From Hygrocybe punicea (lineage: Eukaryota; Basidiomycota; Agaricomycetes; Agaricales; Hygrophoraceae): a DNA stretch of 64,000 nucleotides. The translations under genes and the position numbers were made by a program. Positions within the stretch are counted from its first letter, which is position 1. Each line of letters opens with the position of its first letter. The stretch is from positions 1,047,590-1,111,589 of the forward strand of contig OY744471.1 of NCBI GenBank assembly GCA_963556145.1. The letters are read 5' to 3'. The notes under the pieces were generated by a model, which made no database searches, had not been told where the DNA came from, and worked only from the letters and a program-made list of their open reading frames with translations. Positions 22,951 to 34,809 of the stretch are shown one piece after another.

Positions 22951-24961
22951 TAGTGATGGTACAGTTCAGTTCTGAACCTGGGTTCAAACCTGAACCTACA
23001 TGAACCGAACCTAAGTTCAGTTCAAGGTTCAGGGCAATGCCTGAACCGAACCTAAGGTTCAGTTCAAGGTTCAGTCAAGGAGGAAATCTTGTGAACCTGG
23101 TTCAAACTGGTTTGAACCTGAACCTAATCTTTCATATATTAGTCTAATTTCTGCTGAGTAGAGACTGGGTGCCTTTCCATAAGAATAAATATATTCTGGG
23201 GAATAAACGCGGTTCCAGTCGGGGTTGGAACCGCTATGATTACAAATAAGTCAAAAGGTATCATAGGATCAATCAAAGGTAACGTGGGAACAAGAAGTGA
23301 CAGGCCAAAGGTTGGCAAAGATCAAATCTGGTTACTTTGGCAGGTCGGATCTTGAAAACATATCTTGTATGCTATTCAGAGGGGTACCTCCCCCTGTACA
23401 GATTTCATGTTTATTCATTACGTATATAGCCTGCTTTTGGAAACGGAGTCTAAATACTTTTCCAGGGTCTTTGCGGTATTGGAATTGTGTCCCACTATGG
23501 TGAAAATCTATGATTCCTGAATATATTTATTGTTACGGACAGGCACCCACTTAGTTTTGGTCCAACTATTTACTGACTTGAAATTTCAGAACTATTAATA
23601 ACAGAATCTAGATTAGTTAGAGTTTATACTGTTGCAATTAGTGCTTCTGTAACAGGAATATCTGCAAACTTACAGCCATTTGGGTAATTGTTGTCAGTAA
23701 CTCAGCTTTTTTCAATCAATTAAGAAATTTGGACTTGGGAGAAATTTGAGTGCTCTATTTTGTATCTCATGAAGTACTGCATGGATTGAGATGGTTATGG
23801 AGGGAAAGTTGTACTATTTATTGAGGGCTATCTACTCCTCTAATTACATTTGGACAATATTTGATCTATGGTGAGTTATGGATGAAACAAAAGGTAAACC
23901 AGTGCTTTTTGACACTCAAAATGATATTGTCACATTATGGCATCAAATGAGCTCCTATGAAGAAGATTGTAGGGAGGGAATTGTTCAGTTTTTCAAGGGC
24001 TAGAAGTACATATACCGTGTTTTTTTTTTCTTTTGTTCTTGAAGCCAACATTACAGCTGGACTACATTTGGCTGCATTGTGATAAAAATATCACAAGAAT
24101 CATACATGTTGGCTCAAAGAAGAAAAACACGGTATATGTACTTCTAGCCCTTGAAAAACTGAACAATTCCCTCCCTACAATCTTCTTCATAGGAGCTCAT
24201 TTGATGCCATAATGTGACAATATCATTTTGAGTGTCAAAAAGCACTGGTTTACCTTTTGTTTCATCCATAACTCACCATAGATCAAATATTGTCCAAATG
24301 TAATTAGAGGAGTAGATAGCCCTCAATAAATAGTACAACTTTCCCTCCATAACCATCTCAATCCATGCAGTACTTCATGAGATACAAAATAGAGCACTCA
24401 AATTTCTCCCAAGTCCAAATTTCTTAATTGATTGAAAAAAGCTGAGTTACTGACAACAATTACCCAAATGGCTGTAAATATGTACAGTTGAAATTCAGCC
24501 TAGGATGCCATGTTGTCTGATTCAGTTATACTGATTGCAAGGTCTTTCCTTCCTGTTAAAATATTGCAAAACATTTGCAATGACCGTCTGAACAGTTTTC
24601 CAGGATATTTTATGCTTACTGTGCTTTAGACACATCTAACACAAGATTCTATTGATTCAGTCACAGTGAACATGGACACAGTACATGTGATTGAAGAGTC
24701 AAACCATTAGCACAACAACAATGTAGAGTGGTAGGAAATAAAGGATAAATTTGGATTGAGAAAATTGATTAGCTAGTATACTTGTATTTTCACAGGTTCA
24801 GTTCAGGTTCAGCCTGGCCTGAACCTGAACTGAACCTATCTGAACCTGAACCAAATGTTCAGTTCAAGGTTCAGCATATGAGCTGAACCAAACCTCAGGT
24901 TCAGTTCAAGGTTCAGATTTTTTTGGCCTGAACCGAACCGAACCGAACCTTACCATCACTA
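22951..24961. mobile_element. Non-autonomous hAT-like element with GGTTCA subterminal arrays
   Basis: The ends are inverted: TAGTGATGGTACAGTTCAG at 22951 and its partner ending TTACCATCACTA at 24961. The flanks ATTGCATG (22943-22950) and GTTGCATG (24962-24969) match at 7 of 8 bases, fitting the 8-bp duplication of hAT elements. The first 170 and last 170 bases are packed with GGTTCA/TGAACC words in both orientations, which look like subterminal transposase-binding arrays. No transposase is encoded. An 806-bp palindrome (23671-24476) is inserted in the middle. Confidence 0.75.
23671..24476. mobile_element. Foldback element copy 1 (806-bp palindrome, TA-flanked)
   Basis: It starts TACAGCCATTTGGG and ends CCCAAATGGCTGTA. 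Arms of about 354 bases (23671-24024 and 24124-24476) are identical in reverse complement as far as I can read. They enclose a loop of about 100 bases that itself contains a short stem (GCCAACAT with ATGTTGGC). A TA at each end is consistent with a Tc1/mariner-type insertion, which copy 2 supports better. The transcript of such an element would form a long double-stranded RNA. It is nested in the hAT-like element at 22951-24961. Confidence 0.85.
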
Positions 24962-25267
24962 GTTGCATGGGGATGGGAGGTGCGAAAAAAATGAAAATTT
25001 AAATTGGCGATCTGGGGTCTGTAGAGTCACTTGCACTGAGCGTATGGGTGGGGGATCTCATGGTTCGAAGGGCTAGTCGATATGTTGAGAATTGAGGGAG
25101 ATATGTCAAATACATTTCTGGGCTATTTTTTGACGTGTTTTCGCGTGACCGTCAAGTCACGTGACAAGCACAATAATGTCCTGAGGTCTAGCCTTCCCGC
25201 TATGTATATTATTTATTGTGCTGCTCCCCAAATATTTAGAACCTGAGCTTAAAAGGGGGACACCCTC

Positions 25268-26328
25268 TATGGCAACAGGGACTGGTCAGCCCTAAAAATG
25301 GAATGAGATAAGCGTGCCGTTCACACTTCCGACGCGGCATTGCATTAGGACCCGGGACACTACTCCTCTATCAATTAGTTTAGATATTCCTATGCCTGTT
25401 GACGACAGTGGGCTTGCCCAGTATCTTTTTCATACTTTTTCATACTATATATATTATATATTCATCAATAATAGACTACGATACATGATAAACTGAGTGG
25501 AAAGGATAAAATGGGTGGGGTACAGTTGAAACCACTAAGAAAGGTGAGGTAGCATGGTAATAGGATTTAGCAAGGGTAGCAGGATGTACCTGAGGGGCAG
25601 GGGGTAGCGGAACACACCCAGGAGTAGCGGGATGTGCCCAAGGGGCAGCAGGGTAGCGGGACAGATCTGAGGGGCCGTGGGGGTAGCAGGACATGCCCAG
25701 GGGGCAGCAGAGGGTAGCGGGAGGGTGATGGGACGTACCTGCGAAGTGGCGAAGTGAAGGTGAGAGGGGCCCGCAGGTCGGGGCACTCTGAGGGGTTGGG
25801 GAGTGGTAGGAGGGTACTTACTCGGGTGATTTAGCCCGGTTCCATCGTCAGAGACAACGGCCTCGCCCGCGATATCCTTACCCCCATCCGAGGCGGCCCA
25901 TCATCATCGTCGTTGCTGCTGTTGTCATCGTCCGCTTCTGCATTCGTTGTCGTTGCTGCCACCGGTTCCTGGCCCCGGCACCCTTGCCCCCACCCGAGGC
26001 GGCCGTCATCATCGTTGCTGCTGCCGTCCGCTTCTACTTTTGTTGTTGTTGCTGCCATTGGTTTCTGGCCTTGGCATCCTTGCCCCCATCCGAGGCGCGG
26101 CCCATCGTCATCGTCGTTGCTGCTGCCGTCCACTTCTGACTTTGTTGTCATTGTTGCTGTCGGTTTCTGGCCTCGGCATCCTTGCCCCATCCGAGGCGCG
26201 GCCCATCGTCATCATCGTTGCTGCTGCCGTCCGCTTCTGACTTCGTTGTCGTTGCTGCCGTCGGTTTCTGTCCTCGGCATCCTTACCCCCATCCGAGGCG
26301 GACTACAGTAGTTCACTCTGCAACGGAG
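25268..26328. repeat. Left terminal inverted repeat of the alpha-kinase element
   Basis: The reverse complement is found at about 31599-32562. The outer part holds an AT-rich stretch (ATATATATTATATATTC near 25448). The inner part has 4-5 repeats built on TCCGCTTCTG..GTTGTCGTTGCTGC. The right arm has fewer of these units, which accounts for the length difference. Confidence 0.9.
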
Positions 26329-26826
26329 TCGGTTATGGAACAGGCGTGAGTTTTTCCATCCGCTTTCACTAATAGATGCACTCACTACGATTTCAAAAAG
26401 TGTGGCGTGGTGCGCTAGTTTTCTGCTTAGAGTGACCGTCATGACAATTGCTAAGTCGCTTTGTAATGACAATGATGTTTGTACATTATTTGGATGGACT
26501 GCTTGGACAGTGCGCCCAAATAAACAACCAGATTAGGAAAGGGCGACAGACAATTTTATATGGACGATTTTAAGATGACACGACAAAGGAATGACTACGG
26601 CAATTATCGAGAAAACGAGTCCAAATGAGTGAGTGTCATAGCAGACAGGGCAATGAAATAACCAGGGTATAGTGCACCGAAAGGAGGTCCAAAACGATGA
26701 TTCCGGAGCATGGTCAATGGCCGCAAATTGGCCGCAATTCTGTCTGGATGCTGTCAAAACAAGTTTGAGTTCTTTTCCGAAACAGCAAGGGTACGAACTC
26801 ACATTATTTAATAGTGGGAATCACCA

Positions 26827-29543
26827 TTAGGTGGTTTGGCTAGGATGAATGGATATAGCTGAGATTGACATTTCGCGAGTTTCAAGGCCTGGGTCAATTA
26901 AGACTCTACCGGATCTGGGTTGTCCTACCGGTATGTTCATCAATGAAGAGCCTGAAGTCTCGTACCCCTTCTGAACATCACCAATGGGTTCAGGACCTTC
27001 GGGTGCGGCCACTGTGGGCTCGGTGTATTCGGTAGGCAAGTCGAAATAGTGACAAAATTTGTTACAAAAATGATCGTTCTTGAACTGATCATGTGCTTCA
27101 GCGAGATTTCCAGATGCAAACAGCATGCCAAGGGAACTAGCAGATCTCGGTCAAGCATATTCAAGATAAAGTTAATAAATACTCACCTGTCCGTCACGAT
27201 TTGTGGATCTGACAACAGATGATCGCCTCCTGCCAGGGACAATGGAGTGTGAGCATGCTCGAAACTGTTGAAAAAATACACACGCACCCTGATAGTCTGT
27301 CACAAACACGAGTTCGCTTGTCTTCCAGTACTGAACATGCTGGGAAAATGCAAGAAATTCTGCCCGCTCGACATCCTCATTGTGGCCGAAGAAGAGCAGA
27401 GATGCTGATCCATTATGAATGTACTTTCGAAACGGTCCTTCAGTCTCAGCTGCGACAACTTCTTCAACAAGGAAAACCCTCTTTTCCCCTCCCTTATCAT
27501 AGGCTAGTGCTGACTGAACGAACCGCATATCAGGGATTGACATCGGTGGTTTTCCACGGATTGCAATCTGCTTATCGATGAATCGGTAAACCAATTCTAA
27601 CAAGGCATGGGCCCAAACGAAACAAGTGATTTCAGTGGTGAGGTCCCTCAGTTGTAAATGGCTATCAACGGCAATCTTCTGTTCAACGAAGACACGACAT
27701 CCAAATGAGTTGACCACTTCCTTCTTTTTCGATGTGAATATCTGCTTAACGCAAACATCCACACTCTCCCCAAATACAGTTTCACTCGCCGTTCCAAGAT
27801 AAGCCATTTTGAAACCTCCTGATAACTGTTGCCCAGGACTCATATTTAGGTGCAGGTAAACCTGCTTTGGCCGATTCCAGTCCAAATTGTCCCGGTAGTG
27901 GGATTCTTTCATGAGTTCCTCAAGATTCTTTTGCTTGACGAAATAAAGACAGACTGGTATTAATTTCATGTCCACTGTTCATTTTGTCAGAATGATGTGC
28001 AAATGTACGCTGAAGGCTTGAAACTTACAAAGCTGCCGAATCTCCTTCTTTGAAGGACGATGCTGAGCACGAAGGGCTGATCAGAGGACTGTCTTATCAG
28101 GGGACACTAGGTCTGGAGAGTTGTCCCCTACATATCGGAATCGCTTTTGTGGAGGTGTCTTCGGAGGACTTTGAGTGGATACCTCTGTGGGGTGGGAGAT
28201 TGTCCTGCAGCGTTTGTTATAGCTTTGCAAATCCGGTCCAGTTGCCTCAGGAAGAAAAAGAGGCTCATCCTGTGCCAATGCAGGTTGACTCGGTATGTTT
28301 TCCTGATGTGCTGTAGTTGCCAGCGCCGGATCTGGGTACTTGTCACCTGGTATGTTAGGGCTTTTTTCGGCAGCCTATTCTCATACTTGCGGTAAGCAAG
28401 CATCCACATGAGGTATAACTGATTACACATACATCTTTGTCATTTTCAAGCGCATCACTCCATACTTCGAAGTTGGAAAATATCTTGTCTGGCACATGGA
28501 GATAGATCAAACATTTCCCGGTGCGGAATTTTGGTGCACCGTTCTTTGCTTGTCTAAAGAATTGGGTAGAAATGGCACCTCTCTCCTGGGTTAAAGGCAC
28601 CCAGTCTTTGTTACGCAATATAACATCGGCACTGTGCAAGGGGAAACCCTTTGAAAAATCCATCCATAGCCGCTCTATCGCCATGAACGCCATATCTTTT
28701 AAGTCTTTTGCTCCAATATGAACTGGAATATTGTCGATTGCTTCAAAAATTCCCTGTTATTCAGCATGAGGAGGGTAATTGCTCAAAAAGTTATGACATA
28801 CACCAAGTAAGACTTTTGTCGTCTTTCCGAGAGGAATGTGCACTAATTGGCATTCCACTGTCACTACCTCACCGGCATTATTTGCGTATGCCTGCTTTGC
28901 CATCTTATCTCGCAACAAGGCATAGACAGCGTGGTTACTCGTATATCCAGCTGGCAAAACTTTTGACATCGCTGGAACAAATGATGGTTGCTGTCCTGGC
29001 AACTGTATGGTAGGGTATGTCCCGCTACTTTTCTGGGGAGCGTGATATTGCTGAATAAATGGAAGAGCCGGGGGAGGCATCAGCAGATGAGGATCTCCGA
29101 TGGCTTGCACAGGGTGAGACGGCCCTGAAATTTGATTCAATTTGGAGAAAGGGTAAGGAACGGATTGAAAAGATATACCTCCTCGTTGTGCTTGTGCGAC
29201 CTGGGTGTGAACCTCTTTTTTTTTAATTTGCAACCCATTCTGATCTTCATCTAGAATGACAGGAAGGGTGAAGAAGATTTAGAGAATTGAATGACAGATA
29301 CAGACCTCTACGTATTGTGGTTGTCTTTTTAACATAATAAGAATAACATTCACTGCAAACAGCTCTTCCAGGACGAGTAGGATCGGCACTGTACAGATAC
29401 TCGAGACTGGTGCCTGGTGGGAAGACCCTTACTCGGCATTCCTTCTGACCACAAATAACGGCTTGGGTTGAGTCAGGATTAGTGAAGCATGCAGCATACA
29501 TGATGATAGAATGAAGCCAAAATCCAGTCAAATTTTCACACAT
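26827..29543 (-). CDS. Alpha-kinase (atypical Ser/Thr kinase), multi-exon
   Basis: The first exon (29543 to about 29300) has a cysteine-rich, probably zinc-binding module: CGQKECRVRVFPPGT, then CSECYSYYVKKTTT. A low-complexity linker, a block with MAFMAIERLWMDFSKGF, and a Pro/Ser-rich linker follow. The kinase domain begins near 27890: LSGGFKMAYLG, VCVKQIF (candidate nucleotide Lys), FLVEEVV, FRKYIHNGSA, AEFLAFSQHVQYWKTSELVF and VTDYQG. Splicing an intron at about 27237-27295 gives GGDHLLSDPQIVT. The last exon gives LGMLFASGNLAEAHDQFKN and HFCNKFCHYFDLP. These are the ordered motifs of the alpha-kinase family, including the Gly-rich loop and the C-terminal His/Cys zinc site. No stop was found in the domain. 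The gene lies tail to tail with neither TIR and directly downstream of the transposase gene. Confidence 0.82.
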
Positions 29544-29590
29544 TGGTAATTTCCCTCGGTTAAAAAGATTTTTTTTATTGTCATAAGAAA

Positions 29591-31470
29591 CTATGAGGAA
29601 TCTTCAGATGGCGTGAAGTAGGCGTATTCCCGCATGTCTATATTACCCTCCTCATCCATGGTAGGAGGATTGGCTAATCCACCCATGTAACAATAGCCAA
29701 GCTCACCAACATTACTGTCGCCATGAGGTAAATCCCGTAGGCCTGAAAGAAGCTCAATTTCATCGACTTCGGCTTGTACGTCACATAGAGATTCATCCAG
29801 CAATGGGTTGTCTGGAATATTTCGGAATCCAGCCAGTATTGCGGCATATATGTCCCAAAATGTTGTCGAAGTAACTCCTGGCCATCCAATGCCATTATAG
29901 ATGGGAACCACACATGCTTCGAAGGCCGTTGGAACAAGTAAAAAGACAGGATTGTTTGGATTGGCCCATTCCCTTTCCATCTCGTCAAACAACTCCGGGG
30001 GCACGATAATCTTGCCAAAGTAATTCAGTTTACATTCCATGTGATGTAGAAGACACTACCTTAAAATCACATGTGCCATACAGATGCGGTTTGGCAGCAA
30101 TGAGGTCAGGGATTCCACAAGGTAAAACTTTATTCTTGTCAGCTCGTCGAGGTGTTGAATTGAACCTTCGCATCCAAGCATCAAGCTCAGCTTGAAGCCA
30201 GGGGATGGCAAGCCAACGGAAGATAAGTCTATTCTCATAAAAGTACATTAGATTCACTTAAGAAAATAACCGTACTCACCGCTCAAGAGGGTCATCGGCA
30301 TTATATAAGCCACTATTAAAGCCAGAATCTAATATGTCCTCAAATCCAGGTGTAAACTGGCGCCATAACTGAGACCAGCCTGCTTCAGGCTTAACATTCA
30401 TCTTATCCCGTTTCCAACGATGTTGAATAGTGTTGGAGAGGGCAGGATCGAGGCGGTGGCGGATGAGAGTGTGGCAATTTGCAATGCCATAGTTTTCCGA
30501 GCCCAGATCACTCTGTGTGATGAGTGGAACACCTGATAGTAAAGTGTCAGCCACAAATAATTTGAAAAGAAGGCCATACCACCCAACGCTCGTCCTGCTT
30601 CCAGATAATAACTTGTGATGAGACGAGGATTACGATTAGTCCACCAGATCTTCAACCATGCCAACCGGCCAGAAAATGGGTCAAGGCCCATGTGCAACCA
30701 CAGTCCAAAGCGTTTCCATTTGTCATGTTGATCAAACACAAGAAGATCCATTACTCCAGCTGCCCAAAATCGCTTTCTCTTAAACCGATGTTTCAAGTGC
30801 TGCTTGACAGCATCACGTTCCACTAAGTTGAGCCAATCCAAAAGTGTTTTCCTTGTGAACTATCAGTATTGGAAGTCAACGGTGATTTTAAGAAAAAAAC
30901 TAAACGCACTCAGCAACCTTTATATTGTGGTCTTGCCTCAAAACAGATACCATCTGGCGGGCTCCCATGGTTGGAAACCGCGAGCGAATTTCGGCAACAA
31001 AGGGTGCAATAGTCTCAGGTGAATGTTGCTGCTGCCGTGCACTCAATAGCCCCCATTTCTTTCGGAGTCGTTTGAGGGATTTGAGGCTGGCGGAACAAGA
31101 TATCCAAGTCAGCTAATCTAGAATGATACAAAACACGGTACCTAAGCCCATAGATGGCTGAATCGTAATGGTCCCGAACATGTCTGAGGATGGCTGTGTC
31201 AGGCAAACCGAGAGACCAGTAGTGGCGAACAAATGGCTCTAAGACCTGCTCAGGAGCTAGAATGTGGCATGAGATTCATGGACGGGTGACTCTTGCCTGT
31301 ACGTACGCAATGGTTTGTGTTGGTTCGAGTGAGACATCGTTGAAAGCACGAACACGTGTCACTTGCTCAGTCACTGCCTTGTCATGATGCTAACTGGCTG
31401 CTATACATGTATCGCTGCTACAACGACCACGGTGGCCGGGATTCGATTGAACCACCTTAAGCGGGCCAGC
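29591..31470 (-). CDS. Integrase-fold (rve-like) DDE transposase
   Basis: N-terminal part: PEQVLEPFVRHYWSLGLPD and TAILRHVRDHYDSAIYGL (about 31250-31140), a helical DNA-binding-like region, then ETIAPFVAEIRSRFPTMGAR. Catalytic core: FKRKRFWAAGVMDLLVFDQ, HDKWKRFGLWLHMGLDPF (first Asp), WLKIWWTNRNPRLITSYY, PLITQSDLGSENYGIANCH (second Asp), and NVKPEAGWSQLWRQF (Glu about 41 residues further). Then come LIFRWLAIPWLQAELDAW and FNSTPRRADKNKVLPCGIP, and a C-terminal exon ending at 29591. The whole is a family I recall from many Agaricomycete proteomes, usually annotated as an integrase core-domain protein. At least five introns are needed. The exact start is uncertain. No lesion was seen in the core. 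It is inside the long-TIR element and is its likely mobilising enzyme. Confidence 0.75.
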
Positions 31471-31598
31471 GTACATCAACGGAGATGGGTGGGGCAATAC
31501 CTCGGAACGACGACGAGATGATAGCAGGATGGCGTCAAACGCCGTCCATGGCTGCAATCTTCCCTAAACTCAACAACCATGATTGGAGGTCTGAATGC

Positions 31599-32562
31599 TC
31601 TCCATTGCAGGGTGGACTACTGTAGGCCGCCTCGGATTGGGGTAAGGATGCCGAGGACAGGGCCAGAAACCGACGGCAGCAATGACAACGAAGTCAGAAG
31701 CGGACGGCAGCAGCAACGACGATGACGATGGGCCGCCTTGGATGGGGGCAAGGATGCCGAGGCCAGAAACCAACGGCAGCAACAACAACGAAAGTAGAAG
31801 TGGACGGCAGCAGCAACGACGATGACGGCCGCCTCGGGTGGGGGCAAGGGTGCCGGGGCCAGGAACCGGCGGCAGCAACAACAACGAATGCAGAAGCGGA
31901 CGACGACAACAGCAGCAACGACGATGACGATGGGCCGCCTCGGATGGGGGTAAGGATATCGCGGGCGAGGCTGTTGTCTCTGACGATGGAACCGGGCCAA
32001 ATCACCCGAGTAAGTACCCTCCTACCACTCCCCGACCCCTCAGAGTGCCCTGACCTGCGGGCCCCTCTCACCTTCACTTCGCCACTTCGCAGGTACGTCC
32101 CATCACCCTCCCGCTACCCTCTGCTGCCCCCTGGGCATGTCCTGCTACCCCCACGGCCCCTCAGATCTGTCCCGCTACCCTGCTGCCCCTTGGGCACATC
32201 CTGCTACTCCTGGGTGTGTTCCGCTACCCCCTGCCCCTCAGGTACATCCTGCTACCCTTGCTAAATCCTATTACCATGCTACCTCACCTTTCTTAGTGGT
32301 TTCAACTGTACCCCACCCATTTTATCCTTTCCACTCAGTTTATCATGTATCATAGTCTATTATTGATGAATATATAATATATATAGTATGAAAAAGTATG
32401 AAAAAGATACTGGGCAAGCCCACTGTCGCCAACAGGCATAGGAATATCTAAACTAATTGATAGAGGAGTAGTGTCCCGGGTCCTAATGCAATGCCGCGTC
32501 GGAAGTGTGAACGGCACGCTTATCTCATTCCGTTTTTAGGGCTGACCAGTCCCTGTTGCCAT
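31599..32562. repeat. Right terminal inverted repeat of the alpha-kinase element
   Basis: Inverted partner of 25268 to about 26328, ending CCCTGTTGCCAT before the ACACCCTC duplication. Apparent proteins in this stretch (up to 180 codons, reading ATTTTKVEVDGSSNDDDG) are translations of the internal repeat and have mirror images in the left arm. Confidence 0.9.
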
Positions 32563-32575
32563 ACACCCTCACACA

Positions 32576-34593
32576 TCAGGACTTTCCACATTTAGTCAGG
32601 ATCTAAAGTGATTTCTAAAGTTAGCACCAAAATATAATCTTTAGATTTACATTTAGGCCTAGCCTAAATATTGAATTTAAGTCACAAATAAATGTATATC
32701 TAAATTATTTATTTATTTTCATCTTTAGGTTATTCTTGCAATCAAAATAATTATCAGATCTATATTGTAAGGGGAAAGTATAATTTAGTTCCAAGTTTAC
32801 TCAAATTTCTAGTCCAAATTTAGGCATCACCTAAAGGCAGGCCAAAATTAAAACTTTCGGTAGCGTTAAAATAATAAATTTAATAATTATCAAAATGTAA
32901 GATTTTCGGCAGCTATTTAAATTCAAAGTTGTTGTTAGATCTAAAGCTATTGCCCGCGCCATTGCCCGCTCATCGCCCGCCCGTCGCCCACCCATTGCCC
33001 ACCCATCTCCCAATCTTACCTCACGAGCCCAGCTCCAACGTCAATTGACATGGTGGTGGGGTTCGTGAGGTGATGACAGAGGTAGGGGGAGAGGCAGGTG
33101 GGGGAGATGGCAGGGGCGACAAGGGTGTACGGGGGCACGACAGAATGAGAGCGAGATGGCGGGGGCACGATAGGATGGGAGGGTGACGAGCGTGGGTGAT
33201 GAGGGTGTGGGAGATGGCGGGGGCACGATAGGATGGGAGGGCGACGAGGGTGTAGGTGATGAGGTGTGGGAGATGGCGTGGGCATGGCACGATGGGATGG
33301 GAGGAGATGGCGTGGGGGACGAGGGAGTGGGAGGGTGAGGAGATGGCGTGGGCGTGGGCGACAAGGGTGTGGCGTGGGCGACGAGGGTGTGGATGACGAG
33401 GGTGTGGGAGATGGCGTGGGGTGTGGGCGAGGGAGGTGATGGCGGAGGTGGCTTGGCAGAGATGGCGTTGGCGATGAGGGTGAGGGAGATGGCGTGGACA
33501 TGGGTGAGGGAGATGGCGGGGGCACGATGGGAGGGCGACGAGAGGGTGTGGGAGATTGCGTGGTGATGGGATGGGATGGTGGGGAGATGGCGTGGGTGTG
33601 GACGAGGGAGATGGCGCGGGCATGGCCATGGGGGATCCAATTTTGGATGGGTTAGATGTGGGCGACGAGAGCGTGGGCGATGAGAGTGTGGCGATGAGAG
33701 CGTGGGCGATGAGAGCGTGGCGATGGGAGCGTGGGCGATGAGAGCATGGCGACGGCGTGGCGATGAGAGCGTCGCGTGTGCGACGAGGGTGCGGCGTGGG
33801 CGACAAGGGTGTGGGAGATGGCGAGTGTGAGGAGAGATGGCGACGACGACGAGGGAGATGGGAGATGGCGTGGGTGTGGACGAGGGAGATGATGGGGAGG
33901 GCGGAGGTGTGGGCGACGGCTTGGCAGGAAATCGAGGGTGGGAAATGGCGGCGAGGGCAAGGGAGATGGTGTGGGGTGTGGGAGATCGTCATACTTGGGC
34001 AGGGGAGATGCCGGGGATGGGATGAGCGGGAGCGGGAGAGATGGCGAGATGGCGTCACGGTGGGTGTGAGGTCGAAAAAAAAAAATTGATTGGTTTTGTC
34101 GACGTCGGAGCTGGGTTCAGGTCATGATTGGGAGGTGGGCGACGGGTGGGCGATGGGTGGGCGATGGGTGGGCGATGGGTGGGCGATGGGTGGACGACGG
34201 GTGGGCGATTGCGCGGGCAATAGCTTTAGTTCTGATTGAAATTTGGAATGTTGATAACCGCCGAATTTTTTTTTTTGATAACTATTAAATCCATTATTTT
34301 AGTCACACTGAAAGTTTAAATTTTGGCCTGCCTTTGGATGATACCTAAATTTAGACTAGCAAATTTGAGTAAACTTGTAGCGAAATTCTGTTTTCCTTCC
34401 ACAATCTAGAACAGGTCATCATTTTAATTGTAAAACTAGTCTAAAGATGAAACTAAATAAATACTTTAGATGTACATTTATTTGTGACTTAAATTCAATA
34501 TTTAGGCTAGGCCTAAATGTAAATCTAAAAATTATATTTTTCCGCTCACTTTAGAAACCACTTTAGACCCCAACTAAATGTTGGAACTCCTGA
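32576..34593. mobile_element. Non-coding long-TIR element with GC-rich minisatellite core
   Basis: The ends TCAGGACTTTCCACATTTAG (32576) and CTAAATGTTGGAACTCCTGA (34593) are inverted. Inverted similarity continues for about 470 bases on each side, through AT-rich sequence into GCCCACCCATCGCCC-type repeats and the word CCCAGCTCC(A/G)ACGTC. The centre (about 33060-34060) is a purine-biased minisatellite of GGGAGATGGCGTGGGCG and GACGAGGGTGTG words. No transposase is encoded. The 345- and 199-codon minus frames (Pro/His/Ser-only) are repeat artefacts. No target duplication was found. It begins 5 bases after the target duplication of the preceding element. Confidence 0.6.
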
Positions 34594-34809
34594 GGTGTCA
34601 GCAGTGCTTCAATCTGCTGCGTTTTGGCGGCGGGATGGTGCACGTCATCGGAGATAAGACCTTTACTCCGAATATTCCACAAGTTGAGCGCTAGGGTATG
34701 GCCGGAGCGAAAGCGAAATGGTCAGCGCTTGGGCAGAAGCGACACGATGCAAAGAACCGTTATTTGGCTGGAGCCCCGTTATCCCATCTGCGCCTGATCT
34801 CCAACACTC

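Larger units (their letters stand above)
25260..32570. mobile_element. 7.3-kb long-TIR transposon carrying integrase-like transposase and alpha-kinase
   Basis: An 8-bp direct repeat, ACACCCTC, sits at 25260-25267 and 32563-32570. Between them the ends TATGGCAACAGGGACTGG and its inverse begin inverted repeats of about 1060 bases (25268 to about 26328) and 970 bases (about 31599-32562). The outer 500 bases of the arms are nearly identical. The inner half is a degenerate array of roughly 90-100 bases (GGCATCCTTGCCCCCATCCG), and its copy number differs between the arms. Inside, both on the minus strand, are an integrase-fold transposase gene and an alpha-kinase gene, end to end with under 100 bases between them. 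The arms hold no coding sequence; frames there come from the repeats. An autonomous DNA transposon with a passenger kinase is the simplest reading. I do not recognise the family. Confidence 0.8.

Noticed and set aside
25831..26311. Gly/Asp- or Leu/Ser-rich frames in the long TIRs (119-180 codons)
   Set aside because: Mirror-image frames occur in both TIR arms and follow the internal repeat.
33016..34058. Proline/histidine-rich proteins of 169-345 codons on the minus strand
   Set aside because: Low-complexity translation of the GC-rich minisatellite core of a long-TIR element; overlapping frames look equally protein-like.
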